Counted from the stretch's first letter, positions 1 through 8,087 are shown. The stretch is DNA of 10,205 bases from Phycisphaeraceae bacterium (GCA_029260695.1 JAJDCT010000022.1:1-10205), one strand, 5' to 3'. Notes: generated by a model not told the origin, from the letters alone. Translations and numbers: made by a program.

Positions 1-1242
1 ACCGAGCTATTACTGATCGGCATCGGTGGTTCGGCGCTGGGCCCGCAACTGGTCGCAGACTGCCTTGGGACCAAACGCGATAAACTAAAAGTCCACTTCA
101 TCGACAACACCGACCCCGACGGGATCGAGCGCGTGCTCACGGGTTTAGGTGGCCGGCTGAAATCAACCCTGGCCGTGGTCATCTCCAAGTCTGGCGGGAC
201 GCCCGAGCCACGCAACGGGATGTTGCTGACCCAGGCCTTCTTTGCCGACAAGGGTCTTGACTTCGCCAAGCAGGCCGTCGCCGTGACAGGGGAAGGCTCG
301 AACCTCGATAAGGTTGCTGAGAATGAGGGTTGGCTCAAGCGGTTCGCGATGTGGGATTGGGTTGGTGGGCGGACCAGCGTGATGTCGGCCGTGGGCCTGC
401 TACCCGCGGCGCTTCAGGGCCTGGACATCCAAGCCTTCCTTGATGGTGCGGCGAAGATGGACTCGCTTACTCGCGATAAGAAAACTGCCAAGAACCCCGC
501 CGCGCTGCTCGCGCTGATGTGGCACGAAGCCACCAACGGCCGCGGCGAGAAGGACATGGTCGTCCTGCCGTACAAAGACCGCCTGCTTCTGCTGTCTCGC
601 TACCTCCAGCAACTGGTCATGGAGAGCCTGGGCAAGGAGCACGACCTCGACGGCAACACCGTCAATCAGGGGATCGCGGTCTACGGCAACAAGGGCTCGA
701 CCGACCAACACGCCTACGTCCAGCAGCTCCGTGACGGGCTGAATAATTTCTTCGCCAACTTCATCGTCGTGCTGCAAGACACCGCCCGCCCCGGCAGAAC
801 GGCCCCATTAGAGGTCGAAAGCGGCGTCACCCCCGGCGACTACCTCAACGGCTTCTGGCAGGGCACACGCACGGCGTTGTTCGAGTCGGGTCGTGATTCG
901 GTCACCATCACCGCCGACAAACTCGACGCCCGGACGCTGGGCGCGTTCATCGCGCTGTACGAACGGGCCGTGGGCTTCTACGCGACCCTGGTAAACATCA
1001 ATGCTTACCACCAGCCCGGCGTTGAAGCCGGCAAGAAAGCCGCCGCCGCCGTGCTCGACATCCAGCACAAGGCCGTCGCTCACCTTAAGAGCAACCCTGG
1101 TCAGGCACTGGACCCAGGCGAGATCGCCCAAGCCATCGGCGAGCCCGATCAGGCCGAGTCCATCCACCACATCCTTGAACACCTGGCATCCAACAAGCGC
1201 GGCATCGCAAGGGCAAGGGGGAAGTTCAAGGCGACCGGGTAA
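1..1242 (+). CDS. pgi: Glucose-6-phosphate isomerase, 5'-truncated by window edge
   Basis: This enzyme interconverts glucose-6-phosphate and fructose-6-phosphate in the cytoplasm, for glycolysis and gluconeogenesis. The frame is open from base 1, so the start lies upstream; 413 residues are visible. Seen in the fragment: the first sugar-isomerase (SIS) domain begins with GIGGSALGP (residues 7-15), followed by FIDNTDPDG. The phosphate-binding SKSGGT is at 62-67. The catalytic-base glutamate lies in MESLGK (E208). The signature [10 protein letters not shown] carries the ring-opening histidine (H237). The C-terminal catalytic lysine is in QPGVEAGK (K345). All expected catalytic residues are present. 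The motif style and C-terminal extension resemble the longer (about 530-residue) cyanobacterial/plant-type isomerases, which would put roughly 100-120 residues outside the window. An internal GTG at 133 lies inside the SIS domain and is not the true start. The gene converges on the minus-strand HEAT-repeat gene 5 bases downstream. Confidence 0.96.
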   Translation, partial: TELLLIGIGGSALGPQLVADCLGTKRDKLKVHFIDNTDPDGIERVLTGLGGRLKSTLAVVISKSGGTPEPRNGMLLTQAFFADKGLDFAKQAVAVTGEGSNLDKVAENEGWLKRFAMWDWVGGRTSVMSAVGLLPAALQGLDIQAFLDGAAKMDSLTRDKKTAKNPAALLALMWHEATNGRGEKDMVVLPYKDRLLLLSRYLQQLVMESLGKEHDLDGNTVNQGIAVYGNKGSTDQHAYVQQLRDGLNNFFANFIVVLQDTARPGRTAPLEVESGVTPGDYLNGFWQGTRTALFESGRDSVTITADKLDARTLGAFIALYERAVGFYATLVNINAYHQPGVEAGKKAAAAVLDIQHKAVAHLKSNPGQALDPGEIAQAIGEPDQAESIHHILEHLASNKRGIARARGKFKATG

Positions 1243-1249
1243 ACCGGTC
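1233..1249. other. Short inverted repeat across the pgi stop codon
   Basis: GACCGG (1233-1238) and CCGGTC (1244-1249) form a 6-bp stem with a 5-base loop, GTAAA, that contains most of the pgi TAA stop. The right arm reaches into the stop codon of the convergent HEAT-repeat gene. It may help end transcription in both directions, but no T-tract follows on either strand, so it is not a canonical intrinsic terminator. Confidence 0.35.
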
Positions 1250-3260
1250 AGGGGCCGAGCAACACCTCATACAAGTACACGTTTGAAACCGCTTGGAAGG
1301 TTGGATCGGCAACAGCGTTAAGTAAAGCTGCTCCACACATGCCATTCGCACTCCATGACGTGTTGCTGTCACTGACCAGCACCTGTGGGGTGGGCGTGTT
1401 GGCGTAGGAATACGTGTAGTTGCTTCCAACGGAGAGACGTGCAAGCCTTGACGGCCGGGCGGACTCGAACAACTCACCCAAGCCCATTGCGGCAAGCGCC
1501 GCCTCGGGCTCTTTGGGATTTTCCAGCAGCGAGGCGATCAAAGATTCTGCCAATCGGTCATCCTCGACCCAGCCCAATGCCTTGGCCGACTCCAGACTCA
1601 GCCACGGGTCTGTCGCCCAAGCATCTGATAGAGCCGATGCGGCCTGGTCCCCCCCCACTAAGCCCAGTGCCAGCGCCATCGCACGCAGGCCCAGGACGTC
1701 ATGGGTCGCGTTGTCGGGGTTGAATCGCTGGGCTCCCCGCGACTTACCCAGTTGTTTGAGGTAACGACCCGCCGGGATCGCGGCCCTCTCGTCACCCAGC
1801 AACGCCATCGCAAGCGTGCCATAACCGATCACCATGAGTTCATCCGGGTCAGCCTCTTGGAGCGCCTTGGCGATCATCTCGGCAGCGTCAGGGTGCCCGC
1901 TGAAAGCAAGCCCCATCGCCGCCGCCGCACGGAGATCGGGCGACTCGTGAGAGTTCGACAACAAACGATTTAGATGGTTCAGGAAGCGCCGGTTCGCTCG
2001 TTCGATTTCGTGTGGATACCCCACGGGAACGGCCTGTTGTTGAGGTAGTTCATCGGTGAACCGCACCAGATACATCCCCATCGCGATCGCGGCGTAGCCC
2101 CGGATCGGGTCGTCAAGACGCCTGAATTCTCGCTCCCTGGGCAACTCGTGGCGAGCATCGGTCCTTTCATCTATATCACTCACCCGGGTCCGACCGTCCA
2201 ACGCCTCCTCGAAAACATGCTCGTCTTCCCTTTCTGCCAGGGGGATCAGTGAAAGCAGGGCCGCCCCACGGTAGTAGTCGCCCACACCGTTGGGTGTCGT
2301 TTTGAAAACGTATTTCGTCAGCACACGTCGCAGCCGGTTGTCTGTAATAAAACCCGCGTACCCGTCCAGTACCTGGGCAGCTGCGAAACAGGTTTCGGAA
2401 GTCAGGCCGTTGTTGCTGTAGGCAAAACTATTGACGGGCGACCCGCCTCTAAGCAGAGCCAGCATCAGTTCCGCATCGTCCGGTTTCGGGTCCATCCCGA
2501 TGCCCAGGATCGCTTCCGAAGCAACGTTGACAGAATTGGTTCGCCTGAGAACCTCGCGGCCGATCTTTGCGAGATCGGGCGCGTGCAGGAGCCTCAATGA
2601 CTGCAGGATCACACGCTGATCGTCAAACACCTGGGCGTCAGCCAGTTCCTTCTTAAGGATATCGATAGCCTGGGTGTTGCCACGGTTTAGTAAACCAAGT
2701 GCGGCGGCTCGCGCCGAACGATCGTTGGCTTTTAGAGTCGTGCTGGGTTCGAGAAGTTCCTGCTTGGCCCGATCATGCCCGCTGGCACCGATCGCAAGCC
2801 ACGCCGCGGTCCGGACGGTCTGCTGTGGGTCCGCGGTCAATTCGATCAATCTGTCGACCGCCGCATCGGTGCCGATCTTCCCAAGCGACATCGTCGAGGC
2901 CACGCGGACCCGTGTCAGGCCCGGCTCCTCCGAGTCGTCAAGCTTTGTCGACTCGATCAAGGCGTCGACAGCCTGCTTTAAGAATTCAGCATCAGCGGGC
3001 ACTTTTCGCTGTGCACGGCCTTCGCGTTTCAGTGCCTGCATCAGGTAGGTGTCGCGGTTCGCCTCCCACCAGTGCACCCAGGTGATGCGACGGTCCACGT
3101 CCGACACCCCGACCCGTTGGCTACTCGCCGAGCCGGTCGGTAATTGGGCCCACGCCGGAGCATGAACCCCCATCACCACCCCCGCCAGCAAAACCCCACG
3201 CAAACCCCAGGCACGCAACATAGCCGTACACGCCAAACGCCTTCGCTCGCACCTGGTCAT
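1248..3260 (-). CDS. Exported HEAT-repeat protein, 670 aa
   Basis: Predicted exported helical-repeat scaffold protein; its partner is unknown. The N-terminus has an arginine-rich n-region, a hydrophobic stretch (about 20-36) and an AWA-Q signal-peptidase-I-like cleavage site near residue 38. A Trp-rich segment, WVHWWEANRDTYL (about 61-73), follows. HEAT-like helical pairs then occupy roughly 105-260, for example VRVASTMSLGKIGTDAAVDRL and VRTAAWLAIGASG, and again 385-600 (LRAAAAMGLAFSGHPDAAE, LESAKALGWVEDDRLAE). The last 70 residues are rich in Ser, Thr, Asn and Tyr and look like a different, non-repeat tail. No catalytic motif is visible. The start at 3260 is favoured by a GGAGA ribosome-binding site (3267-3271 on the complementary strand), 6 bases before the ATG. 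It lies 157 bases downstream of hisB on the same strand, so it is either the last gene of a his transcript or separately promoted. Family-level naming only; the biological role is not recognised. Confidence 0.85.
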   Translation of the reverse strand: MTRCERRRLACTAMLRAWGLRGVLLAGVVMGVHAPAWAQLPTGSASSQRVGVSDVDRRITWVHWWEANRDTYLMQALKREGRAQRKVPADAEFLKQAVDALIESTKLDDSEEPGLTRVRVASTMSLGKIGTDAAVDRLIELTADPQQTVRTAAWLAIGASGHDRAKQELLEPSTTLKANDRSARAAALGLLNRGNTQAIDILKKELADAQVFDDQRVILQSLRLLHAPDLAKIGREVLRRTNSVNVASEAILGIGMDPKPDDAELMLALLRGGSPVNSFAYSNNGLTSETCFAAAQVLDGYAGFITDNRLRRVLTKYVFKTTPNGVGDYYRGAALLSLIPLAEREDEHVFEEALDGRTRVSDIDERTDARHELPREREFRRLDDPIRGYAAIAMGMYLVRFTDELPQQQAVPVGYPHEIERANRRFLNHLNRLLSNSHESPDLRAAAAMGLAFSGHPDAAEMIAKALQEADPDELMVIGYGTLAMALLGDERAAIPAGRYLKQLGKSRGAQRFNPDNATHDVLGLRAMALALGLVGGDQAASALSDAWATDPWLSLESAKALGWVEDDRLAESLIASLLENPKEPEAALAAMGLGELFESARPSRLARLSVGSNYTYSYANTPTPQVLVSDSNTSWSANGMCGAALLNAVADPTFQAVSNVYLYEVLLGP

Positions 3261-3305
3261 AGCTGGTCTCCATCGCGATTGGGTTGTAAGGGACCGGACA
3301 TCCGA

Positions 3306-3334
3306 AGCCTAACGCGCAGAGGTACAGTTAACAA
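3306..3334 (-). promoter_or_regulatory. Candidate sigma70-type promoter for the 670-aa HEAT-repeat gene
   Basis: Read on the minus strand, TTGTTA (3334-3329) is followed by a 17-base spacer and TAGGCT (3311-3306). They match the -35 and -10 consensus at 4 of 6 and 3 of 6 positions. The predicted leader is about 38 bases and contains the GGAGA ribosome-binding site before the ATG at 3260. The surrounding 3325-3370 is visibly AT-richer than the rest of the window, which supports a promoter region, but the match is weak. Confidence 0.3.
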
Positions 3335-3417
3335 GACTTTTTAGTGGGTGTTTCAGGATTAGTTTGAATGCCACAGGCAAGGCGCCAATGCTACACGATG
3401 ACCGGCACCCCACCAGG

Positions 3418-4014
3418 CTACAGCGAGCCCTTCGTGCTGGGGACATCGTTGCCGGTGACGTTGACGGCTACCCGCAACGCCCGGCCGAAGGCCTTGAATA
3501 TCGCCTCGGCGATGTGGTGGTCGTTCTCGCCACGGATGACCTCGATGTGGCAGTTGAACTTCCCGGCGTTGACCACGGCATTGAAAAACTCGCGGACGAG
3601 CTGGTTGTCGAACGAACCGATCTTCCCGAACGAGTCTTTGAACGTTACATCAAATACCAGCGCCGCCCGGCCTGACAGGTCGATGCTGACCCGTGCCAGC
3701 GCTTCGTCCATCGGGACCGACGCGAAGCCGTAGCGTTCGATGCCCTTCTTGTCGCCGAGTGCTTGTTCGAGAACTTGGCCCATGACGATGCCGACATCCT
3801 CGACGGTGTGGTGGTCGTCGATGTGTGTGTCGCCTGTTGCGGAGACTTTCAGGCCGAACTTCCCGTGACGCGCGACGTGGTCGAGCATGTGGTCGAAGAA
3901 CCCGACGCCGGTCTTGTTGGCGTATTCGCCGGTCTTGGCCGGGTCCAGGTTGAGATCGACGGTGATGTCGGTCTCGTTGGTCTTGCGTGTGATGGATGCG
4001 GTGCGTGTTGGCAT
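3418..4014 (-). CDS. hisB: Imidazoleglycerol-phosphate dehydratase
   Basis: Cytoplasmic Mn-dependent enzyme that dehydrates imidazole-glycerol phosphate to imidazole-acetol phosphate, the sixth step of histidine synthesis. Its product is the substrate of HisC, encoded just upstream. The 198 residues match the usual length (about 195) of the monofunctional enzyme; there is no fused N-terminal histidinol-phosphatase as in enterobacterial HisB. Metal-binding and active-site motifs seen in order: [12 protein letters not shown] (39-50), [10 protein letters not shown] (66-75), [16 protein letters not shown] (101-116), [17 protein letters not shown] (164-180) and the C-terminal VPSTKG (191-196). All expected His and Glu ligands are present. 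The gene starts 54 bases after the hisC stop on the same strand, so the two are probably co-transcribed. No strong Shine-Dalgarno sequence precedes the ATG. Confidence 0.98.
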   Translation of the reverse strand: MPTRTASITRKTNETDITVDLNLDPAKTGEYANKTGVGFFDHMLDHVARHGKFGLKVSATGDTHIDDHHTVEDVGIVMGQVLEQALGDKKGIERYGFASVPMDEALARVSIDLSGRAALVFDVTFKDSFGKIGSFDNQLVREFFNAVVNAGKFNCHIEVIRGENDHHIAEAIFKAFGRALRVAVNVTGNDVPSTKGSL

Positions 4015-4035
4015 GGTTGAAAATCCGTGGAGCCT

Positions 4036-4050
4036 GGCCCCGGGTGGGCC
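4036..4050. other. Small hairpin in the hisC-hisB gap
   Basis: GGCCC (4036-4040) and GGGCC (4046-4050) form a 5-bp GC stem with the loop CGGGT, about 20 bases upstream of the hisB start. There is no T-run after it, so read-through from hisC to hisB is expected. It could affect hisB translation or mRNA processing, or simply reflect the GC-rich composition. Confidence 0.25.
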
Positions 4051-4068
4051 GAGAAACTCGTGGTCGAG

Positions 4069-5151
4069 TCAGGCCCTGGCGGTGAGGGCTCTTAGCAGGG
4101 CGTCGTTTTGCTCAGGCGTCCCGATCGTGATCCGCAGCTTGTCCCGCAGGCGGTCCTGATCGAAGTATCGCACGAATACCCCTTCCCGCTTGAGCGATTC
4201 GTAGATATCCCGTGCGTTGGGCCCTGATTCGGGGGGCTTTGCGAGGATGAAGTTGCTGTCACTGGGCCAGACCCACCAGCTTAGTCGAGCCAATTCATCG
4301 CCGACCCGCCGACGCTCGTCGACGACTCTGCCGCAGGATGCGCGGGCCTGGTCCTGGGCACTCAGGGCGGCGACGGCTGCGGCCTGGCTTAGAGCATCGG
4401 TGTTGTAGCTGTCGCGTGCCTTGTCGAGCGCCTCGATCAGATTACGGTGCCCAAGCCCATAACCAAAGCGCAGCCCGGCCAGCGAGTAGCCCTTGCTCAG
4501 CGTCCTAAGCAGCAGGACATTGTCCATCGTTCCGTCACCGCGGATCAGTTCGAGGGCATCCAGTCGGGCGAAGTCTACATAGGCTTCATCAACCAGCAGC
4601 ACGCCGTTAAACTCAGCCGCGATCTGTCGCAGCCGCTCGCATGACTCGTATCGACCCGAGGGTGCGTGAGGGCTGACGACCAGTGCCAGCCGACACCCCG
4701 CGTCGTTGAGCCGACCCGCGAAGCCTTGTGGGATAGACCAATCTTCCTCTAAGGGCACGCGGATGATTGGCGTGTCGTGTATCCGTGCCAACACGTCGTA
4801 GAGCGAATAGGTCGGCCAGGTCTCGCCGATCCCACCGGCTCCACTGTTGCCCGTGGGATCGCAGAACACGGTCAGCGCCAGGCGTAACAACTCGTCGCCC
4901 CCGTTGGTCGCGATCACTTGATCGGGGTCCAGGTCGTGCAGGTCGGCCGCGGCAAGACGGAACCCGTCCGCGGTCGGCGAGGGGTAGCGTCGTAGTGCGT
5001 CTGCACCGACGCTCGCGATCGCCTTGAGCACCCCCGGGGCTGGGGGGTACGGGTTCTCGTTGGTGTTCAGCTTGACGACCTTCATGTCCACGGGTTGCTC
5101 GCCGGGGACGTAAGGGCTCAGGCTGTGGATATTTTCTCTTTCGTAGGCCAT
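4069..5151 (-). CDS. hisC: Histidinol-phosphate aminotransferase
   Basis: PLP-dependent fold-type-I (class I/II) aminotransferase that converts imidazole-acetol phosphate and glutamate to histidinol phosphate, the step after HisB. The 360 residues are normal for HisC. Seen in the sequence: the N-terminal NIHSLSPYVPGEQP, the substrate-binding NTNENPYPP (29-37), NGGDELLRL (83-91), the PLP-binding aspartate in VDEAYVDF (D188), the Schiff-base lysine in RTLSKGYSLAGLR (K220) with the phosphate-binding arginine R228, and the carboxylate-binding arginine in LRITIGT (R340). One oddity is SPHAPSG at 160-166, where HisC proteins usually read SPNNPTG or NPNAPTG; no Asn remains there. The gene heads a minus-strand pair with hisB. 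The start has no visible Shine-Dalgarno sequence and lies immediately after a possible promoter. Confidence 0.96.
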   Translation of the reverse strand: MAYERENIHSLSPYVPGEQPVDMKVVKLNTNENPYPPAPGVLKAIASVGADALRRYPSPTADGFRLAAADLHDLDPDQVIATNGGDELLRLALTVFCDPTGNSGAGGIGETWPTYSLYDVLARIHDTPIIRVPLEEDWSIPQGFAGRLNDAGCRLALVVSPHAPSGRYESCERLRQIAAEFNGVLLVDEAYVDFARLDALELIRGDGTMDNVLLLRTLSKGYSLAGLRFGYGLGHRNLIEALDKARDSYNTDALSQAAAVAALSAQDQARASCGRVVDERRRVGDELARLSWWVWPSDSNFILAKPPESGPNARDIYESLKREGVFVRYFDQDRLRDKLRITIGTPEQNDALLRALTARA

Positions 5152-5160
5152 GAAACCGCT

Positions 5161-5189
5161 ATCGTCGCCGCAGCGGCATCGCCGGTCAA
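5161..5189 (-). promoter_or_regulatory. Candidate promoter for hisC-hisB, nearly leaderless
   Basis: On the minus strand, TTGACC (5189-5184, 5 of 6 matches to the -35 consensus) is followed by a 17-base spacer and GACGAT (5166-5161, 3 of 6 to the -10 consensus). Transcription would then begin only a few bases before the hisC ATG at 5151. That fits the absence of a ribosome-binding site, but the -10 is weak. Confidence 0.3.
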
Positions 5190-5241
5190 TCTTCTGCGGA
5201 GGGAACCTGGGGAGACCTGCTTGGTAGTTGAGGTTATCGGG

Positions 5242-5257
5242 GCGTGCAGTAGCACGC
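5242..5257. other. Perfect 6-bp inverted repeat in the hisC/HEAT divergent region
   Basis: GCGTGC (5242-5247), loop AGTA, GCACGC (5252-5257). It sits between the divergent start codons, about 47 bases before the plus-strand HEAT gene and about 90 bases before hisC. It could be an operator for a dimeric regulator or an RNA hairpin; no T-tract follows on the plus strand. Confidence 0.35.
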
Positions 5258-5267
5258 TGGGGCCGAC

Positions 5268-5296
5268 CTGAATCGTCTGGACCGATCGCGTAAACT
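5268..5296 (+). promoter_or_regulatory. Candidate promoter for the 524-aa HEAT protein and aminotransferase pair
   Basis: CTGAAT (5268-5273, 3 of 6 to the -35 consensus), a 17-base spacer, then TAAACT (5291-5296, 4 of 6 to the -10 consensus). Transcription starting about 7 bases after the -10 would begin at or next to the ATG at 5304, implying a leaderless mRNA. No Shine-Dalgarno sequence is seen before this ATG. The evidence is suggestive only. Confidence 0.25.
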
Positions 5297-5303
5297 ATGG
5301 CCT

Positions 5304-6878
5304 ATGACGCTCAAGGCAGGTTGGATATACATAGCGGCGGCGCTGACCGCCCTGCCGAACACGGGTTGGCCCGGGGGTTGGTGGCCCGCGTCCCTCGGCC
5401 CATCCGCCGCGTTGGCTGACACCCAGGGCGATGTGATGGACGCGGCTGTTTTGCTGATGTCCCAGAGCACCGTCGTCGACCGCGGAGGCAAGCACAATCT
5501 GCTGCTCAAGGCCATCCGCCATTTGGGCGACCCCACGACCAAGCCTTTATTTGAAACTCTGGCCACCTCCGAACACCCGGGGCTGAAGATCCACGGCATC
5601 CTCGGACTCGCGGAACTCAGCGAAGGTAACCGGGTTGACCTGGCGTTGATCGCCCAAATCGATGACCCTCTCGTGCAGAGCACGGTCATCACCGCGGCGA
5701 TGGACGGCGAACTTCTCGACCACGAGCAAGCCGCTCAACTACTGAAATGGGATGGGCTGGCTGATGAAGCCAAGACGCTGGTTGCTGTCCGCCTGATTGA
5801 GACCGGCGGATTTCGTGATACCGCCACGCTCCACGATGCGATCTCCAATGCGAAGAATATCGGTGCCGGTGCGCTTGCGGCGCTGCTCCTGGTGCAACTG
5901 GAAGACTCTGTCGGCCTGGATCACCTGCGATCCGTGGTAGATACATCCGACGACCCACAGCGGGATACGGTCCGGGCGATGCTCTTGCAGACATCAAACA
6001 AGCACCATTTCAACCGGATCTCGCCGTGGGCTTTAGAAATCGCAACAGAGCCCGGGGTTGATCCCTTGCTTGGTTTGTTGGCGCTTCGTATCGCGCTGCG
6101 CTTCGGCGAGCCCGGCGCGGTGGCTCTCTGGCAAACGTATTACGACAACGCGAAGGACTCAGCCGCCGGCCGAGTCCGCTTGGCGCTCACGGCGTTACAT
6201 CTTTCGCCCTGGCTTGAGCCCGACTTGTTTGAGTCGATCAAAGCGAGCGACGACCCGATGCTCCGGTCGATCGGCGAGGCGGGTTGGCATATCGCCTCGG
6301 ATTCCTCCAATGTCGCAGACGCGGTGGCGGCGCTCCTTGAGTTTGGCCACCCGATGATCAACGCCTGGGCCCTGGTGTTCGCGCAGGAGCACGCCAACGA
6401 GTTCGATGCCCAGGTCATCCTGCTTGGCCTGGTACTCGCCTATGAGCACAGCCCCCAGCGTGGCAAGGCCCGGCGACTGGATGAAGCCGTCCAGGCAGCG
6501 CAGGCACTGTACGAGAGGGACCCCGACGCTGCGGTGAAGTTGCTGCGTCCGATCCTCACCGATCAAGACACCGACAAGCTACTGGCCCAGGCGATCCTTC
6601 TTGGGCTGATCCGCACGAGGTCCGTGGATGCGGTGGACGTGGTCGAAGGCATCGAAGACCAACTGAACAGCATGGATGCCAAGGGGCTGGCGCTGTTGCT
6701 GCTTGCCCGGGCAGACAAGCCGATGGACACCGATCAGTTGAATGCCCTTGCACTGCACGCCCGGGGCGGGGGTCGGCTTGAGGACTCGTTGCGTGTGCAG
6801 GCTGCTTGGCTATACCTAAAACGCACCGGCGCTGCCGAGCAAACGCTTGCCCGTGTGCTTGGAAAAACGAACCCATGA
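5304..6878 (+). CDS. Exported HEAT-like helical-repeat protein, 524 aa
   Basis: Predicted exported alpha-helical repeat protein of unknown function. The N-terminus has one lysine, a hydrophobic segment (about 6-35, with an unusual Trp- and Gly-rich part) and a possible AALA-D signal-peptidase site near residue 38. HEAT-like repeats follow at about 65-110 (LLKAIRHLGDPTTKPLFETLA, LKIHGILGLAELSEG) and 120-165. Less regular Leu/Ala-rich helical pairs run to the C-terminus (about 180-515); that part may be closer to TPR/SEL-like folds. No catalytic residues stand out. The stop codon overlaps the start of the aminotransferase gene as ATGA (6875-6878), which argues for coupled translation. The ATG at 5304 was chosen because it gives the signal peptide; the ATG at 5297 is in another frame. 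It resembles the 670-aa HEAT protein in general plan (signal peptide plus helical repeats) but not in obvious sequence. Confidence 0.82.
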   Translation: MTLKAGWIYIAAALTALPNTGWPGGWWPASLGPSAALADTQGDVMDAAVLLMSQSTVVDRGGKHNLLLKAIRHLGDPTTKPLFETLATSEHPGLKIHGILGLAELSEGNRVDLALIAQIDDPLVQSTVITAAMDGELLDHEQAAQLLKWDGLADEAKTLVAVRLIETGGFRDTATLHDAISNAKNIGAGALAALLLVQLEDSVGLDHLRSVVDTSDDPQRDTVRAMLLQTSNKHHFNRISPWALEIATEPGVDPLLGLLALRIALRFGEPGAVALWQTYYDNAKDSAAGRVRLALTALHLSPWLEPDLFESIKASDDPMLRSIGEAGWHIASDSSNVADAVAALLEFGHPMINAWALVFAQEHANEFDAQVILLGLVLAYEHSPQRGKARRLDEAVQAAQALYERDPDAAVKLLRPILTDQDTDKLLAQAILLGLIRTRSVDAVDVVEGIEDQLNSMDAKGLALLLLARADKPMDTDQLNALALHARGGGRLEDSLRVQAAWLYLKRTGAAEQTLARVLGKTNP

Positions 6879-8044
6879 GTGAAATCCCTCTGAGCCAGCC
6901 CGATATCATCGAAGCCGATATCCAGGCTGTGACTTCTGTGATGCGTTCCGGCCGGCTGAGCATCGGGCCCAGACAGAATCTGTTTGAACAGATGGTCGCC
7001 GAGCGCAGCGGAAGGACCCAAGGCGTGGCCGTGTCTTCGGGCACGGCGGGTCTGCACCTGGTCCTGCAGGCGCTTGGCATCGGGCCCGGCGACGAGGTCA
7101 TCACCACACCCTTCAGCTTCGTTGCCAGCGCCAACTGCATCCTCATGGCCGGCGCCAAACCTGTTTTCGTTGACATCGACCCCTCCAGCCTGAACCTCGA
7201 CCCCGCCAGGCTCGAAGCCGCGATCACCGAAAAAACCAGGGCCATCATCGCCGTCGAAATCTTCGGCAACCCCAGGCACATGGACCGGATTGCACAGATC
7301 GCCGGCGCACACGAGGTCATCCTGATCGAAGACGCCTGCGAGGGGCTCGGCGGTGTCCACATGGGCAAGCCCGTCGGTTCCTTTGGACGTGCAGCGGTCT
7401 TCGGGTTCTACCCCAACAAACAGATCACCACCGGCGAGGGCGGGATGATCGTCACCGACGACGACCGCCTGGCGGACCTCTGCCGATCCATGCGTAACCA
7501 GGGCCGACCCGTCGATGCCCACATGGGCGACGCCAATAAATCCGGCGCCTGGCTTGCGCACGAACGCATGGGCTACAACTACCGGATGTCTGAGATCACA
7601 GCCGCTCTGGGCTGCTCACAGATGGAGCGGCTCGACACCTTCCTCGCCGCTCGGCGTAATGTCGCGGGCATGTACATGCGCCGACTGATGGACTTCGACG
7701 ACCTGATCCTGCCGAACGTCAAGCCCGGCACCGAAGAAGACATGTCCTGGTTCGTCTTCGTCGTCCGCCTCTCCGATCAATACGCCCACACCGAACGCGA
7801 CCGCATCATCACCGGCATGCGACGCCATGAGATCGGGGCCTCCAACTACTTCCCCTGCATCCACCTCCAGCCCTTCTACCGCGAGATGTTCGGCTACAAG
7901 AAGGGCGATTACCCCGCCAGCGAATCCATCAGCGAACGCACCATCGCACTGCCCTTCTTCAACCGAATGGACGAGACGCAGGTCGAGCTGGTCTGCCACA
8001 CGCTGAAAGTCATGATCCAGAGAGAGCAACTGCTCAAACGCTGA
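6875..8044 (+). CDS. DegT/DnrJ/EryC1/StrS family aminotransferase
   Basis: PLP-dependent sugar aminotransferase family, 389 residues. Members usually transfer an amino group from glutamate to a 4-keto or 3-keto nucleotide sugar for cell-surface polysaccharide or glycan synthesis (perosamine synthetase and relatives). Seen: N-terminal IPLSQPDI; cofactor phosphate-binding SSGTAGLHL (54-62); PLP-ring aspartate in IEDACEGLG (D153); Schiff-base lysine in GFYPNKQITTGEGG (K182); GYNYRMSEITAALG (233-246), typical of the family; and YFPCIHLQPFYRE (325-337), which contributes to the substrate site. The substrate cannot be read from sequence. The start at 6875 is preferred over an in-frame ATG at 6806: family members begin just before the PLSQP-like segment, and 6875 gives the ATGA overlap with the upstream gene. 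Ribosomes ending the HEAT-type gene probably restart here; only a weak GGA lies upstream. No glycosyltransferase or dehydratase genes are in the window. Confidence 0.96.
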   Translation: MSEIPLSQPDIIEADIQAVTSVMRSGRLSIGPRQNLFEQMVAERSGRTQGVAVSSGTAGLHLVLQALGIGPGDEVITTPFSFVASANCILMAGAKPVFVDIDPSSLNLDPARLEAAITEKTRAIIAVEIFGNPRHMDRIAQIAGAHEVILIEDACEGLGGVHMGKPVGSFGRAAVFGFYPNKQITTGEGGMIVTDDDRLADLCRSMRNQGRPVDAHMGDANKSGAWLAHERMGYNYRMSEITAALGCSQMERLDTFLAARRNVAGMYMRRLMDFDDLILPNVKPGTEEDMSWFVFVVRLSDQYAHTERDRIITGMRRHEIGASNYFPCIHLQPFYREMFGYKKGDYPASESISERTIALPFFNRMDETQVELVCHTLKVMIQREQLLKR

Positions 8045-8069
8045 CCGAACAGATGACCCGGCTTATCAA

Positions 8070-8087
8070 GGGTCTGCCTTAGGACCC
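8070..8087. other. Stem-loop after the aminotransferase gene
   Basis: GGGTC (8070-8074) and GACCC (8083-8087) form a 5-bp stem with an 8-base loop, 25 bases after the aminotransferase stop codon. No T-run follows, so termination here is possible but unproven. Confidence 0.25.

Noticed and set aside
808..1182. Minus-strand open frame within pgi, and similar long frames opposite other genes
   Set aside because: These are antisense shadows in GC-rich coding DNA; the plus-strand frame is a clear pgi match, and the shadow proteins have no recognisable motifs.
6806..6874. Longer N-terminus for the aminotransferase from the in-frame ATG at 6806
   Set aside because: The extra 23 residues are Arg/Cys-rich, lie in the coding region of the upstream gene and are unlike family N-termini; 6875 gives an ATGA overlap.
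6734..7561. 275-residue minus-strand open frame opposite the aminotransferase gene
   Set aside because: It covers the catalytic core of an unmistakable aminotransferase on the other strand, and its protein is low-complexity Gly/Asp/Val-rich.
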